Made by a program: the position numbers and the translations under genes | Notes under the pieces: model-generated | The model's database searches: none | Told to the model about the DNA's origin: nothing | Seen by the model: only the letters and a program-made list of their open reading frames with translations | In this document: in pieces, positions 36,524 to 47,873 of the stretch | Numbering within the stretch: the first letter of the stretch is position 1 | How the letters are laid out: the number at the start of each line of letters is the position of its first letter | Assembly (NCBI RefSeq): GCF_005048855.1 | Contig: NZ_SUME01000001.1 | Coordinates: 62,001 to 126,000, forward strand | From: Sphingobacterium olei | Lineage (GTDB): Bacteria > Bacteroidota > Bacteroidia > Sphingobacteriales > Sphingobacteriaceae | Direction of reading: 5' to 3' | Length of the DNA: 64,000 nucleotides

Positions 36524-37147
36524 CTAAGGAATATTCAGATACTTGTGGGTTTGTAATGAAATTTCCCATTTAGGGTTATTTTTTACGTAATCAATGATCA
36601 GGGGAGTCATTTCTGAAGCTTTAGACCACTCGGGCTGGAGATATAATCTGCACTGGTCGCCTACAAATTTGGCATGCTCTTCTGCCCATTCGAAATCACT
36701 TTTGTTAAAAACAATAATTTTCAGTTCTCCCGCTGCATTTAATACATCGGGGCGAGGACCTTTAAATTTCTTGGGAGAAAGACATATCCAATCCCAAAAT
36801 CCACTTAAAGGATAAGCTCCAGAAGTCTCTATAAATGTTTTTATTCCCGCTTCTTTTAGCTTTCTGGTCAGGTAATCCAGGTTGTATATTAATGGTTCTC
36901 CACCTGTTATGACCACTGTTTTGGAAGGGTACCGTTTTGCATTTTCAACTATTTGGTCGGCGGAAGTAAGGGGATGCAATTCCGCATTCCAGCTTTCCTT
37001 CACATCACACCAATGACAACCTACATCACAGCCTCCCAAACGGATAAAATAAGCAGCTTTTCCGGTATGGTATCCTTCACCCTGTATGGTATAAAACTCT
37101 TCCATTAAAGGAAGCTGAGTGCCATCCTCTGGTACTTGATGTGACAT
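36524..37147 (-). CDS. queE: 7-carboxy-7-deazaguanine synthase
   Basis: This radical SAM enzyme has 207 residues and a cluster-binding motif CDVGCHWC (Cys40, Cys44, Cys47), the C-x3-C-x2-C spacing of QueE. The N-terminal EFYTIQGEGYHTGKAAYFIRLGGC and VVITGGEPL blocks are also diagnostic. It converts 6-carboxytetrahydropterin to 7-carboxy-7-deazaguanine in queuosine/preQ0 synthesis. The other queuosine genes are not in the window. It has its own strong promoter at 37168-37199. Confidence 0.93.
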   Translation of the reverse strand: MSHQVPEDGTQLPLMEEFYTIQGEGYHTGKAAYFIRLGGCDVGCHWCDVKESWNAELHPLTSADQIVENAKRYPSKTVVITGGEPLIYNLDYLTRKLKEAGIKTFIETSGAYPLSGFWDWICLSPKKFKGPRPDVLNAAGELKIIVFNKSDFEWAEEHAKFVGDQCRLYLQPEWSKASEMTPLIIDYVKNNPKWEISLQTHKYLNIP

Positions 37148-37167
37148 TGCAAATAGTAATTAGGTTG

Positions 37168-37199
37168 CAAACTTAGAAAAAATGCTTTGGATTTACAAA
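37168..37199 (-). promoter_or_regulatory. Promoter of queE
   Basis: On the minus strand, TTTG (37199-37196) and TAAGTTTG (37175-37168) are separated by 20 bp, an exact match to the Bacteroidota -33/-7 consensus. The -7 box ends 20 bp before the start codon, so the leader is very short and cannot hold a riboswitch. Confidence 0.7.
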
Positions 37200-37280
37200 C
37201 CTATTGCTCTTCACTGGGTCCTGTTTGCTAAGAACAGATTAGTGAAGATAAACTTAATACGGATGTTTAACCTGGGAAAC

Positions 37281-37311
37281 TTGCATGTATAATTAACTTT
37301 GTCTAAGTTTG
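37281..37311 (+). promoter_or_regulatory. Promoter of the T9SS type-B cargo gene
   Basis: TTG at 37281-37283 and TAAGTTTG at 37304-37311 are 20 bp apart. A second perfect -7 box, TAACTTTG, lies at 37294-37301. The start codon follows at 37341. Confidence 0.55.
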
Positions 37312-37340
37312 TTTATTGCCCTGATTATTAACACTTATTT

Positions 37341-40300
37341 ATGCATGTTATAGCTAGATTAGTATTTTTTGTTCTGCTTATGGTTAACTGCACCACGATC
37401 CTAGCGGACGGTTCAAAAGAGCTGTATCCGGCTGGTGTACGAGGAAATAGGGCTTTTTTAAATTGTTTGCCTTTCGGATATACTTCGTTTTCTAATTTGG
37501 GGACACATTTTGCTTACGTGCGTATAGGGGAGACTTTAGCGGTAGCTTCAAGTGCACAAAATGTAGGAAATGGGCGGATTCGGGTTACTTCTCCTTTTGG
37601 TAATGTCACGATTACAGATGATACAGATATTGGACGTATTCGAGCTACCGGTTTTTATAGTCAAAGAGCTGCGGAGTTGGCCGGCCCGGGAATAGGATAC
37701 ACTCCTTTTGAGATTTCAGCAGATGAAGAAGGGATCTGGATGGTAGAATTTATACCACCTATTGGTGAAATTGCATCACAAAATGTATCGAACCCTCCAC
37801 AAAACCCAGCTGACGGAAATTGGGATCAGCCTGATGCAGGGTACTTGGTAGCAGCTTGGGATATTTCAGTGAGAAATACAACAAATACAGAATGGGTTGC
37901 GGGTAGGGTATATACCAATGTACTTAATTTATATTTGAATTACGAATCTCTAAATAATGAAGAAGGCGCTTTTTATGGTGTGAATTATGTGTTGACCAAG
38001 GATGGATATGTGTATAAGGTGGACGGAAATGGGAGTCACGGTATCCAGTTTTCATATTTTGTAAATAATACCGGGTTTCTAGACTTGGACGGAAATCCAA
38101 GTTATAAAAGTTCCAATGATGGGTATAACGCGTACATCCATAATCCATTATTTGCAGATGTAGACAATACGTATATCACGCATAAGATGCTATATACTAT
38201 GCCGGATTCTCATTTACCGCGGATGAGCACGGGTATGATTCCAAGTGGATCTACTTGGTTGTTGAATCCCATTCAAGTAGCCGAAATCAAAAACATAAGT
38301 TTGATAGGTAGCGAAGGAACTCCTAACTATGTTAATTTAAAAGGCAGTAAAATCGGCTTTGAAACAAATTATGCTGGCAGATATAAAATCACCATCAAAT
38401 CAAAAGACCCGTCATATACTTTTGAACAACGAGATATATTGGTGCAAGCAACAGTAGGGAATAATCAATATATCTGGGATGGAAAGGACGGACATGGTAA
38501 TCTTTTGCCCGCCGGTAGAGACTATCCTATTGAGATATTGATCGGTTTAGTAGAGGGCGAAATACACTTTCCATATTTTGATATGGAAATTAATCCTAAA
38601 GGTATTTTTGTACAACGAATTAATCCGGATGGCAGTGTAAACGGCGCTGCCATTATGTATTGGGACGATAGCGCAATTTCTCCGGGAGTACCCTCTGAGC
38701 AGTCTGATCCACTTATAAATCTAGATGGAATAAGTAGTTATGAAAACGGACATAAATGGGGTTCGTATCAGCATTCAACGATAACGAATCAAAGTGTGAA
38801 CAACGTGAATAATGACTATGGAGCAGCCAGTTTTGGAAATAATAAAGGAATGGACACGTGGTCGTATACTGTTCAGGTACAAGAAAGCGTGGTAAAAGCA
38901 ACAACAGTTGAAATTGCAGATCTCAAAATTGTATCCATCGAACCCGATAAAACGGAGATCGAATTGGACGAAATAATTACGTATACTGTTGTCGTGCTGA
39001 ATGATGGCCCTTCAGACGCAAGCAATAGTACGTTTTCTTTTAGTTTGCCGGAGGGTTTCTCGATTAATACTGTCAGCCATTCGAGTTCTTGTGGTACAGT
39101 ACATTCTTTAAACACGGTAGTAAATAGTGTAGACGGAACGATAAATCTGCCCAATGGGTGTAGTTTGATTTTCATCCTAAAAGCAAAAGCGAATGACGTG
39201 CCTGACGCAACGTATGGTATTGTAGATGCTTTGGCAGGGGTGGTCCGGCCACGAGATTTTACAGATCCAGATGCAACTTCCAATAATACAGATGCAACAT
39301 CCCCAGGTACTGTTTTCGAAGAGTGTATGGGTAATTGTAATAACATGATGTGGAATACTGACGTGTTTTTGCTAGAACCTTATCATGAAAGAGGGCAGTT
39401 GCAGCTCTTGAAAACAGTAAAACATATCGATTCAGATCATTCTGGTTTTCAGGAAGTAGATGAGGAGCTGGAGTATAGCTTTACTATACGTAATTCAGGA
39501 ATGGTGCCAGTAACGGACATCTTTGTGCAGGATCCACTTCTGGGGAATACCAGTCTAGTGCCACCAAAGACATTTCTAGATGAAGGAGAAGAAGTTGTGT
39601 TTTCAGCTCGATATAAGATTACAGGCGATGATGTTACAAAGCGACAAGTCAGTAATTCTGCTTTGGTAAAGGGTAAAAATCCTAGAAAATTCGATGTGAC
39701 TGATATTTCGGGTACAGCCTTTGAGAATATTGAACATACGGTTATTGATATCGATACCAAGCCTGTTTTGCAATTAAGGAAATCTGTTGTCAATCAGGGA
39801 ACCGGCGAGCATAATCAATTTACCTTAGGGGATCAGATTATTTATGAATTTGAAGTTGTTCATTCTGGTTATCTGGCTGTAATGGATCTACGGTTGCGTG
39901 ATCAGAATCTACAAGAGACTGATGTATTAATTTATCCATCTTTATTAAAGAATGAAAATACCACGTATACAGGAACGTATATTGTTAAGCAATCAGATAT
40001 TGATCGGGGGTATGTGGAAAATACAGCTACGGTATTTGGGGTAGATGAAAAATATCGATTTGAAATTTCCGATGTTTCGGGAAATGGGTTAGAAGACGAT
40101 CTTCCTACCATAACGACTGTGGCTAAACCACCTAAAGCAATTGCAGATTCGATTGTATTTTTCCAGGGGAGTAATGCGTGGATTAACGTGTTGGATAATG
40201 ATGAGATTGGATCTAGTACCATTGATATCCATTCGATACGTATAACGGGATATCCTAGCTTCGGTGATATTTCCGTGGAAGGAGATGTGATTCGGTATCT

Positions 40301-40958
40301 TCCCCATAGTAATCTTGTGTATGGGGAAGATACATTTTCTTATTCGGTCAAAGATAAAAGCGGTCTCTGGAGTAATGAAGCCATGGTAACAGTCTTTATT
40401 CAACAAACTGTTCCAGTGGCAGTGGATGATCAGACGAAAATCGGCTATAATTATCGGACGACTATCAAACCCTATACCAATGATTATGTTGAAGGAAGCT
40501 TTTTAAATAGTGAAACGGTCAGTATTTTATCTTATCCCAAATATGGAACGATTACATTGGTAGGCAACGGAGATATTATCTACGTGCCGAATGAGAATTT
40601 TACCGGATTTGACGAATGGACCTATCAAATTCAGGATAAGAATGAGAACTGGTCCAATACGGCCAAAATAATTGTTGAAACTACAGGATTCTTTTTGCCG
40701 AATACGATTACGCCTAATGGGGATAATAAAAATGATACATTTGTTGTTATTGGTGCTTACTTGTTTGACAGGATAGAATTAGAGATTATAGATCGGTTTG
40801 GGAAATCCGTGTATAATAGTTCAAGCTATCAAAATGATTGGGATGCATCCAATCTTTCTGACGGCACATATTTTTACATTTTCAAAGGGCATAAAATAAA
40901 TGAAAAATCCGTTATCAGAAGGGGATCTGTACTCATGACGAGAAAAATAAACTACTAA
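37341..40958 (+). CDS. Large secreted repeat protein with gliding-motility-type C-terminal domain (T9SS type B cargo)
   Basis: The 1205-residue protein begins with a signal peptide ending near TTILADG (residue ~23). Its middle region holds DUF11-like repeats (VxNDGPSDASNSTFSFSLPEGF; LQLLKTVKHIDSDHSG; LQLRKSVVNQGTGEHN), then two cadherin-like tandem units marked by VLDNDEIG and VAVDD. The last ~85 residues (FFLPNTITPNGDNKNDTFVV to the end) are the CHU_C/gliding-motility C-terminal domain, which marks type-B substrates of the type IX secretion system. It would be exported and held at or released from the cell surface, probably as an adhesin or structural protein. The N-terminal ~570 residues are not recognised. 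Confidence 0.85.
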   Translation: MHVIARLVFFVLLMVNCTTILADGSKELYPAGVRGNRAFLNCLPFGYTSFSNLGTHFAYVRIGETLAVASSAQNVGNGRIRVTSPFGNVTITDDTDIGRIRATGFYSQRAAELAGPGIGYTPFEISADEEGIWMVEFIPPIGEIASQNVSNPPQNPADGNWDQPDAGYLVAAWDISVRNTTNTEWVAGRVYTNVLNLYLNYESLNNEEGAFYGVNYVLTKDGYVYKVDGNGSHGIQFSYFVNNTGFLDLDGNPSYKSSNDGYNAYIHNPLFADVDNTYITHKMLYTMPDSHLPRMSTGMIPSGSTWLLNPIQVAEIKNISLIGSEGTPNYVNLKGSKIGFETNYAGRYKITIKSKDPSYTFEQRDILVQATVGNNQYIWDGKDGHGNLLPAGRDYPIEILIGLVEGEIHFPYFDMEINPKGIFVQRINPDGSVNGAAIMYWDDSAISPGVPSEQSDPLINLDGISSYENGHKWGSYQHSTITNQSVNNVNNDYGAASFGNNKGMDTWSYTVQVQESVVKATTVEIADLKIVSIEPDKTEIELDEIITYTVVVLNDGPSDASNSTFSFSLPEGFSINTVSHSSSCGTVHSLNTVVNSVDGTINLPNGCSLIFILKAKANDVPDATYGIVDALAGVVRPRDFTDPDATSNNTDATSPGTVFEECMGNCNNMMWNTDVFLLEPYHERGQLQLLKTVKHIDSDHSGFQEVDEELEYSFTIRNSGMVPVTDIFVQDPLLGNTSLVPPKTFLDEGEEVVFSARYKITGDDVTKRQVSNSALVKGKNPRKFDVTDISGTAFENIEHTVIDIDTKPVLQLRKSVVNQGTGEHNQFTLGDQIIYEFEVVHSGYLAVMDLRLRDQNLQETDVLIYPSLLKNENTTYTGTYIVKQSDIDRGYVENTATVFGVDEKYRFEISDVSGNGLEDDLPTITTVAKPPKAIADSIVFFQGSNAWINVLDNDEIGSSTIDIHSIRITGYPSFGDISVEGDVIRYLPHSNLVYGEDTFSYSVKDKSGLWSNEAMVTVFIQQTVPVAVDDQTKIGYNYRTTIKPYTNDYVEGSFLNSETVSILSYPKYGTITLVGNGDIIYVPNENFTGFDEWTYQIQDKNENWSNTAKIIVETTGFFLPNTITPNGDNKNDTFVVIGAYLFDRIELEIIDRFGKSVYNSSSYQNDWDASNLSDGTYFYIFKGHKINEKSVIRRGSVLMTRKINY

Positions 40959-40994
40959 AAAAAATGGAGCCAACACGTTAGCTCCATTTTTTTA
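40957..40994. terminator. Bidirectional terminator between the cargo gene and gap
   Basis: AAAAAAAATGGAGC at 40957-40970 pairs with GCTCCATTTTTTT at 40981-40993 across a 10-nt loop. T-runs occur on both strands, so it serves both converging genes. Confidence 0.9.
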
Positions 40995-41011
40995 TGATTG
41001 TAGAAATCGAA

Positions 41012-42861
<1,850 letters not shown>

Positions 42862-42871
42862 AATGTTTACC

Positions 42872-43855
42872 TTAAAAAGACATCACTTTCGCGATTTCTA
42901 ATAATTCTTCATTCAATTTGAATTCCCGATTATTTAAAGCTTCATCCAGTGGAGTGGTAATCATATCTATCCCTCTAATACCAACGGTCGCGCCTGAATT
43001 GCCTTTTAATAGCTCTCTGACAGCAGTGTAGCCCATTCGTGTAGCTAACACACGGTCAAAACTACTTGGCGCCCCACCACGTTGAAGATGCCCTAAGATA
43101 CTAACTTTTATATCAAAATGCTCAAATTTTTCTTTAACATGCTTTGCAACATTATATACACCTCCATTTTTATCACCCTCAGCAATAATAACGATCATGG
43201 AACTTTTGTTACGTTCTTCTGCATGTTCTAAAAGGTCTATCAACTCAACAATTGCAGTTTCTTTTTCGGGCAAAAGTATAGCTTCGGCACCTCCGCCTAC
43301 TCCAGCCTGCAGCGCAATGCATCCTGAATCACGTCCCATTACCTCTACAAAAAACACCCTATTGTGTGAAGCAGCCGTGTCTCTGATTTTATCTATGGCA
43401 TCAATCACGGTATTATTAGCGGTATCATATCCCAGCGTATAATCCGAGCCGTAAAGATCATTATCGATTGTTCCAGGTATGCACATTACCGGAATATCGT
43501 ATTCCTGTGATAATATCTGTGCTCCGGTAAATGTTCCGTCTCCTCCGATTGCGACTAAGGCGTCTATACCTTCTCTTTTTATATTTCCATATGCTTTTGC
43601 TCTTCCTTCTTTGGTTTTAAAATCCAAACAACGTGCTGACTTTAATACGGTTCCGCCTTTATTTATAATAGAGCTGACAGACCTGCTCGTCATATCTATG
43701 AACTCTCCATCTATCATCCCTTGGTATCCGTGATAAATGCCTGTTACTTTTTTGTTTTCATATAAGGCTGTTCTTACAACTGATCTGATTGCTGCGTTCA
43801 TTCCAGGCGCATCCCCTCCAGATGTAAAAACACCTATTCTATTAATTTCTTTCAC
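42872..43855 (-). CDS. pfkA: 6-phosphofructokinase, ATP-dependent
   Basis: The enzyme has 327 residues, close to the E. coli PfkA length. TSGGDAPGMNAAIR (residues 11-24) starts the ATP site. GGDGTFTGA keeps Gly at 107, the position that is Asp in pyrophosphate-dependent enzymes, so ATP is the likely donor. The catalytic PGTIDNDL has Asp131. It phosphorylates fructose 6-phosphate in glycolysis. It is the first gene of the pfkA - kinase - gap operon and lies divergent from a Nudix-type regulator, with a dyad between them. Confidence 0.96.
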   Translation of the reverse strand: MKEINRIGVFTSGGDAPGMNAAIRSVVRTALYENKKVTGIYHGYQGMIDGEFIDMTSRSVSSIINKGGTVLKSARCLDFKTKEGRAKAYGNIKREGIDALVAIGGDGTFTGAQILSQEYDIPVMCIPGTIDNDLYGSDYTLGYDTANNTVIDAIDKIRDTAASHNRVFFVEVMGRDSGCIALQAGVGGGAEAILLPEKETAIVELIDLLEHAEERNKSSMIVIIAEGDKNGGVYNVAKHVKEKFEHFDIKVSILGHLQRGGAPSSFDRVLATRMGYTAVRELLKGNSGATVGIRGIDMITTPLDEALNNREFKLNEELLEIAKVMSF

Positions 43856-43881
43856 TATAATTTAGTTTAGCTTATACGAAT

Positions 43882-43904
43882 ATAGTGTGTATTTTTTACA
43901 CTAT
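43882..43904. promoter_or_regulatory. Palindromic operator candidate between pfkA and the Nudix-type regulator
   Basis: ATAGTGT at 43882-43888 and ACACTAT at 43898-43904 form a perfect 7-bp dyad with a 9-bp AT-rich centre. It lies 27 bp upstream of pfkA and about 100 bp before the divergent regulator gene. NrtR-family proteins bind ~21-bp palindromes with AT-rich centres, so this is a natural site for autoregulation and control of the glycolytic operon. Binding is inferred. Confidence 0.5.
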
Positions 43905-44006
43905 TAAATTTTTCTGTGATTTTTTTTGTTTATTATACATTTTTTAGGCATTATTGCCTATAGTTCTAGTTACTTATCGATTTGTTAATACTTAATTTTT
44001 AAGGTT

Positions 44007-44663
44007 TTGTTATCACATTTTACAGTTGACTGCGTAATATATACTTTTCATGAAGCTCAATTAAAAATATTATTGACGGAGAGGAATGAATACCCGTATA
44101 AAGGGTGGTGGGCACTACCTGGGTTTTTTATTGAGAAAGACGAGGAGATGGAGGATGCGGTAAAACGTATTTCCTATGAAAATACCGGACTTAAAGATAT
44201 TTATCTAGAGCAATTGGCGGCGTTCGCCGGTGTAAAAAGACATCCGGAGGGAAGGATTCTAACAGTTGCCTATGTGGCTTTGGTACGCTATGAAAATGTT
44301 AAAAATAAGGTAAAGCCTGTTACATCTTATATGAAGCAAGCCAAATGGTACCCTATTAATAATTTGCCAGATTTAGCTTTTGACCATCGGGAAATTATTC
44401 AATTGAGTGTAGAAAAATTAAAGAAACGCTTATCCTATTCTTTAGCTCCCTTTGAATTGTTGCCCGAAAAATTTACGCTAACACAACTTCAGCAAGTCTA
44501 TGAAGCACTTCTAGGAGAAACCTTAGACAAGCGTAACTTTCGAAAGAAAATGAATAATCTAGGATATTTAAAGGAATTGGATGAATTTCAGACTGGAGTT
44601 TCCTATCGAGCTGCCCGGCTTTATAAATTAGATAGACGGAAATTTCAAAAGCTTATTGAGTGA
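44007..44663 (+). CDS. NrtR/AraR-type transcriptional regulator with degenerate Nudix domain
   Basis: The protein of 218 residues begins at TTG; a stop lies 19 bp upstream in frame and no ATG precedes the conserved start. Residues ~1-140 are a Nudix fold and ~145-215 a winged-helix DNA-binding domain (TLTQLQQVYEALLGETLDKRNFRKKM), the layout of NrtR and of the Bacteroides AraR. The Nudix box is damaged: where REUxEExGU is expected it reads RISYENTGL, so two metal-binding glutamates are lost. The domain therefore probably senses a ligand without hydrolysing it. Divergent from pfkA with a dyad between, it likely controls sugar metabolism. Confidence 0.85.
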   Translation: MLSHFTVDCVIYTFHEAQLKILLTERNEYPYKGWWALPGFFIEKDEEMEDAVKRISYENTGLKDIYLEQLAAFAGVKRHPEGRILTVAYVALVRYENVKNKVKPVTSYMKQAKWYPINNLPDLAFDHREIIQLSVEKLKKRLSYSLAPFELLPEKFTLTQLQQVYEALLGETLDKRNFRKKMNNLGYLKELDEFQTGVSYRAARLYKLDRRKFQKLIE

Positions 44664-44802
44664 ATTGTCTTAAAATAAACCTCTTATCCGTGAAGCGTTA
44701 GTCTGTAATCGTTCGTTATATTATACGCTGAATTTCAATAGTCATATTGTCATTGCAATGTTTTTTTTAATTAATCTTTCTTTATATGTATCATTCGTTT
44801 CA

Positions 44803-44810
44803 TACTTTTG
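44803..44810 (+). promoter_or_regulatory. -7 box of the efflux operon
   Basis: TACTTTTG matches TAnnTTTG exactly, 46 bp before the TetR start at 44857. T-rich sequence at 44777-44783 lies at the -33 distance. The single promoter would serve all four genes. Confidence 0.55.
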
Positions 44811-44856
44811 AACAATTTCTGTAAAAAGTCAGGAATAAAAAAGGAGAGATTGATAA

Positions 44857-45465
44857 ATGGATAATCGTAAAGAGGAGATTGTTGAGGTTGCGACAAAGCG
44901 TTTTTCACATTATGGTTTTAATAAGACTACAATGAATGAAATTGCGGAGGATTTGCGGATTACGAAGGCAAATTTATATTATTACTATCCGGACAAAAAT
45001 GCTTTGATCAAAGATGTTTTGTATGCTATAGCGCAGGAAGCGAATCAACGAGAAGTCGCTATCATAGATGGATATGATCATAATTTGATGGACACATTGT
45101 TTGCTTTGTTGGAATTGCGTTCGAGTTATGTTCGGAAGTATTACGTACTGCATCTCAGCGAAAACTTAGAGTGGATAAAGGGGCTGGAATTGACGAATGT
45201 CTTGATTGAATTTCATAAACGAGACGTTTCGAATGTCAAACGGTTGCTAGCGAAAGCAATAGAATCAGGGGAAGTGAAAATTGCAGATATTGATTGTGCC
45301 AGTTTGTGTTTTGTGGAAATTGTCCGCGGACTTGGGATTATGCACAATATCGCTGATATCGTCACTGGTCTTCCAAATGTCAATAAAGTAGATAAAATTT
45401 TAGAAAGCCAAAAAAGGGCTACGGAGTTTATTTTTGAAGGAAAAATAGTTAGTAAACAGTTATAA
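44857..45465 (+). CDS. TetR/AcrR-family transcriptional regulator
   Basis: The regulator has 202 residues. The N-terminal HTH is clear: ATKRFSHYGFNKTTMNEIAEDLRITKANLYYYYPDKNALI (residues ~11-50), the family consensus. The C-terminal helices would bind a ligand. Its stop overlaps the start of the TolC gene by one base (TAATG), so it is translationally coupled to the efflux genes and probably represses its own operon. An inducing drug, bile salt or lipid is a common pattern but is not shown here. Confidence 0.93.
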   Translation: MDNRKEEIVEVATKRFSHYGFNKTTMNEIAEDLRITKANLYYYYPDKNALIKDVLYAIAQEANQREVAIIDGYDHNLMDTLFALLELRSSYVRKYYVLHLSENLEWIKGLELTNVLIEFHKRDVSNVKRLLAKAIESGEVKIADIDCASLCFVEIVRGLGIMHNIADIVTGLPNVNKVDKILESQKRATEFIFEGKIVSKQL

Positions 45466-46784
45466 TGAAAAGAATAAAATTAATCGCTGTAATGTTATCC
45501 AGTATTTTTGCTGGTAATTATTTGTATGCGCAGGAAGTCTTAACGCTTCAGGAGGCCATAAAATATGCATTGAAGAATAAAGCCGAAGCAAAGAAATCGG
45601 CTTTGGAATTGGAAAATGCGCAATATCAAATTGATGAGGTCAGAGGAAGTGCCCTTCCACAGATTAATGCTTCGGGATCTTTAAAATATAATGCAATAAT
45701 TCCCGAAATGGCAATTGATTTAGGTGGAGAGATTATTACTGCTAAAATGGGACAGCCCTGGAATTCAGCCGCAATGGTTTCTTTAAATCAACAACTGTTT
45801 AACCAATCGATTTTTACGGGTTTAAAGGCCGCAAAAACTACACGGGAATTTTATCAAATAAATGCGCAATTAACGGAAGAACAACTTATAGAGAAAGTTT
45901 CTAATTCTTATTATGATATTTTTCAAACGCAGTTGCAGTTGGAGACCATTCAAACAAACCTAGATAATACCACAAAGACAAAAAATGTGGTAGAAGGCCT
46001 CGTACAAGCCGGTTTGCAAAGAAAGATCGATTTGGATCGTTTGGTTGTAGCAATTAATAACTTAGAATCTCAAAAGCAACAGATCTTGAACGCGCAGCAA
46101 TTAAAAGAAAATGCGTTGAAGTTTGCAATTGGTATGCCGATAGAGAACGATATCCAATTGCCCGAGGAAACATTTGATATTAACGCGTCCATCGCTTTGG
46201 AAGATATGGATATCGACAATAGAACAGAAGTTATCCTGAATAGAAAGCAAATTGAATTATACGAATTGAACAAAACGGCTAAGGTTGCAGATTTATATCC
46301 AAAACTTTCATTAGGCGCTGATTTTGGTTGGAATGGATTCGGACAGGGATTTCCTATCGGGGGAGATTTTATGTGGCCAAAGACCTCTGGTATAGGCTTG
46401 AATCTATCTGTTCCAATTTTTACAGGAGGAGCTACAAAGGCAAAGATTAGACAAGCTGATATACAAATCCGACAAGCACAAGTTACTTTAGAGGATACAA
46501 AGCTTGGATTATCATTAGCCAACGAAAACGCGAAATCACAGATTAGAAACTCGTTATTGATTGTCAATACTAATCGTTCGAATGTCACTTTAGCAACAGA
46601 AGTATTGAACGATACGCAAAACAACTATGGAAATGGTTTAGCTACCCTAACAGAATTACTTGATGCAGAAAAGGCACTTGCTGATGCACAAAGTAATTTG
46701 AATACCTCATTGTTGAATTTCAAGGTTGCTGAAATTCAGCTAATAAAAGCAAAAGGAAATTTAAAATCATTAGTAAACGAATAA
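45465..46784 (+). CDS. TolC-family outer membrane efflux protein
   Basis: The product has 439 residues with a signal peptide ending near YLYAQE (residue ~23). Two OEP repeats of alpha-helical coiled coil are visible (~25-215 and ~245-435), with the paired LxxAxxxALxNN-like start LTLQEAIKYALKNK. It forms the outer membrane channel of the tripartite pump with the membrane fusion and RND proteins encoded downstream. Gaps are 17 bp to the next gene; the start overlaps the TetR stop. Confidence 0.93.
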   Translation: MKRIKLIAVMLSSIFAGNYLYAQEVLTLQEAIKYALKNKAEAKKSALELENAQYQIDEVRGSALPQINASGSLKYNAIIPEMAIDLGGEIITAKMGQPWNSAAMVSLNQQLFNQSIFTGLKAAKTTREFYQINAQLTEEQLIEKVSNSYYDIFQTQLQLETIQTNLDNTTKTKNVVEGLVQAGLQRKIDLDRLVVAINNLESQKQQILNAQQLKENALKFAIGMPIENDIQLPEETFDINASIALEDMDIDNRTEVILNRKQIELYELNKTAKVADLYPKLSLGADFGWNGFGQGFPIGGDFMWPKTSGIGLNLSVPIFTGGATKAKIRQADIQIRQAQVTLEDTKLGLSLANENAKSQIRNSLLIVNTNRSNVTLATEVLNDTQNNYGNGLATLTELLDAEKALADAQSNLNTSLLNFKVAEIQLIKAKGNLKSLVNE

Positions 46785-46801
46785 TTAACTGAATACAATA
46801 T

Positions 46802-47860
46802 ATGAAACGTGCAATTATTACTGTAATTATTATCGCTGCCGTGTTAGCAGGAATTTTTTACATATTGAATAAAAACAAAGCTAAAAATGAGCAGGAGACG
46901 CAAGAAGCAGCTGTTACAAATGCTACTGTCGCGGTACGTGTTGATACTGCGCGTAGGCAGTCGGTAGATTTAGCTTATTTAGCCAATGGAACTTTTATAC
47001 CTAAGCAGGAAGTAACTGTGTCTGCGGAAGCAGCAGGTCGGGTAGTACGTGTATTGGTGGATGAGGGTTCACGCGTCAGCGCAGGCCAAACACTGGCTAT
47101 TGTAGAAGGGGATAAATTAAATGTATCGGTAGCCAATGCGCAGGCTGTCTTTAACAATGCACAAGCTGATGTGCAACGTTTTGAAAGTGCATATGCAACA
47201 GGTGGTGTGACCAAACAGCAATTGGATCAGGTAAAGCTACAATTCGAAAATGCAAAGAATAATCTTCAATCTGCAAAATTGACCGCCGGGGATGTCACGA
47301 TCAAGACTTCTGTTTCTGGTATCGTCAATTCTCGGAAAATTGAGCCGGGAACTTATCTAAATGTAGGTGCTCCTGCATTCGATATCGTTAATGTAAGTAC
47401 ACTGAAATTACGTGTAAATGTCGACGAAAAGAATGTTGCTACATTAAAAGTGGGGCAAACGGTGAATGTGACAGCTAGTGTATATGCAGATAAAAAATTT
47501 ACCGGTAAGATTACATTCATTGCCCCTAAGTCCGATGGAAGCTTAAATTTTCCTGTTGAAATTGAAATTGCGAATAATGCCAATAATGATTTACGTGCCG
47601 GAATGTATGGAACAGCAAGCTTTGGTAATGAGGACACCGTTGATGTTCTTGTTATACCGCGTACAGCATTCGTGGGTAGCGTGAGTGATAATAAGGTGTT
47701 TGTGGCCAAAGGAGACAAGGCGATAGCTAAGCAAGTGGTTTCAGGTCGTAATTTTGGTGATTTTATTGAGGTAATAAGCGGAGTTAATGACGGTGATCAG
47801 GTGATCGTATCCGGACAAATTAATTTGTTTGATCAAACCCCTATTACGGTTATTAAGTAA
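46802..47860 (+). CDS. RND efflux membrane fusion protein (periplasmic adaptor)
   Basis: The protein of 352 residues has an N-terminal membrane anchor at ~4-22 and no lipobox. It has a biotinyl-lipoyl-like domain (VSAEAAGRVVRVLVDEGSRVSAGQTLAIVE), a short coiled-coil hairpin, and a beta-barrel domain, as in MexA/AcrA adaptors. It links the TolC channel to the inner-membrane RND pump. The 80 bp to the RND gene contain a long extended hairpin that is unusual inside such an operon. Confidence 0.93.
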   Translation: MKRAIITVIIIAAVLAGIFYILNKNKAKNEQETQEAAVTNATVAVRVDTARRQSVDLAYLANGTFIPKQEVTVSAEAAGRVVRVLVDEGSRVSAGQTLAIVEGDKLNVSVANAQAVFNNAQADVQRFESAYATGGVTKQQLDQVKLQFENAKNNLQSAKLTAGDVTIKTSVSGIVNSRKIEPGTYLNVGAPAFDIVNVSTLKLRVNVDEKNVATLKVGQTVNVTASVYADKKFTGKITFIAPKSDGSLNFPVEIEIANNANNDLRAGMYGTASFGNEDTVDVLVIPRTAFVGSVSDNKVFVAKGDKAIAKQVVSGRNFGDFIEVISGVNDGDQVIVSGQINLFDQTPITVIK

Positions 47861-47873
47861 ATAATAAGGAACT

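Noticed and set aside
37148..37167. A preQ1 riboswitch upstream of queE
   Set aside because: The promoter -7 box ends 20 bp before the start codon, leaving too short a leader, and no preQ1-type stem or A-rich tail is present.
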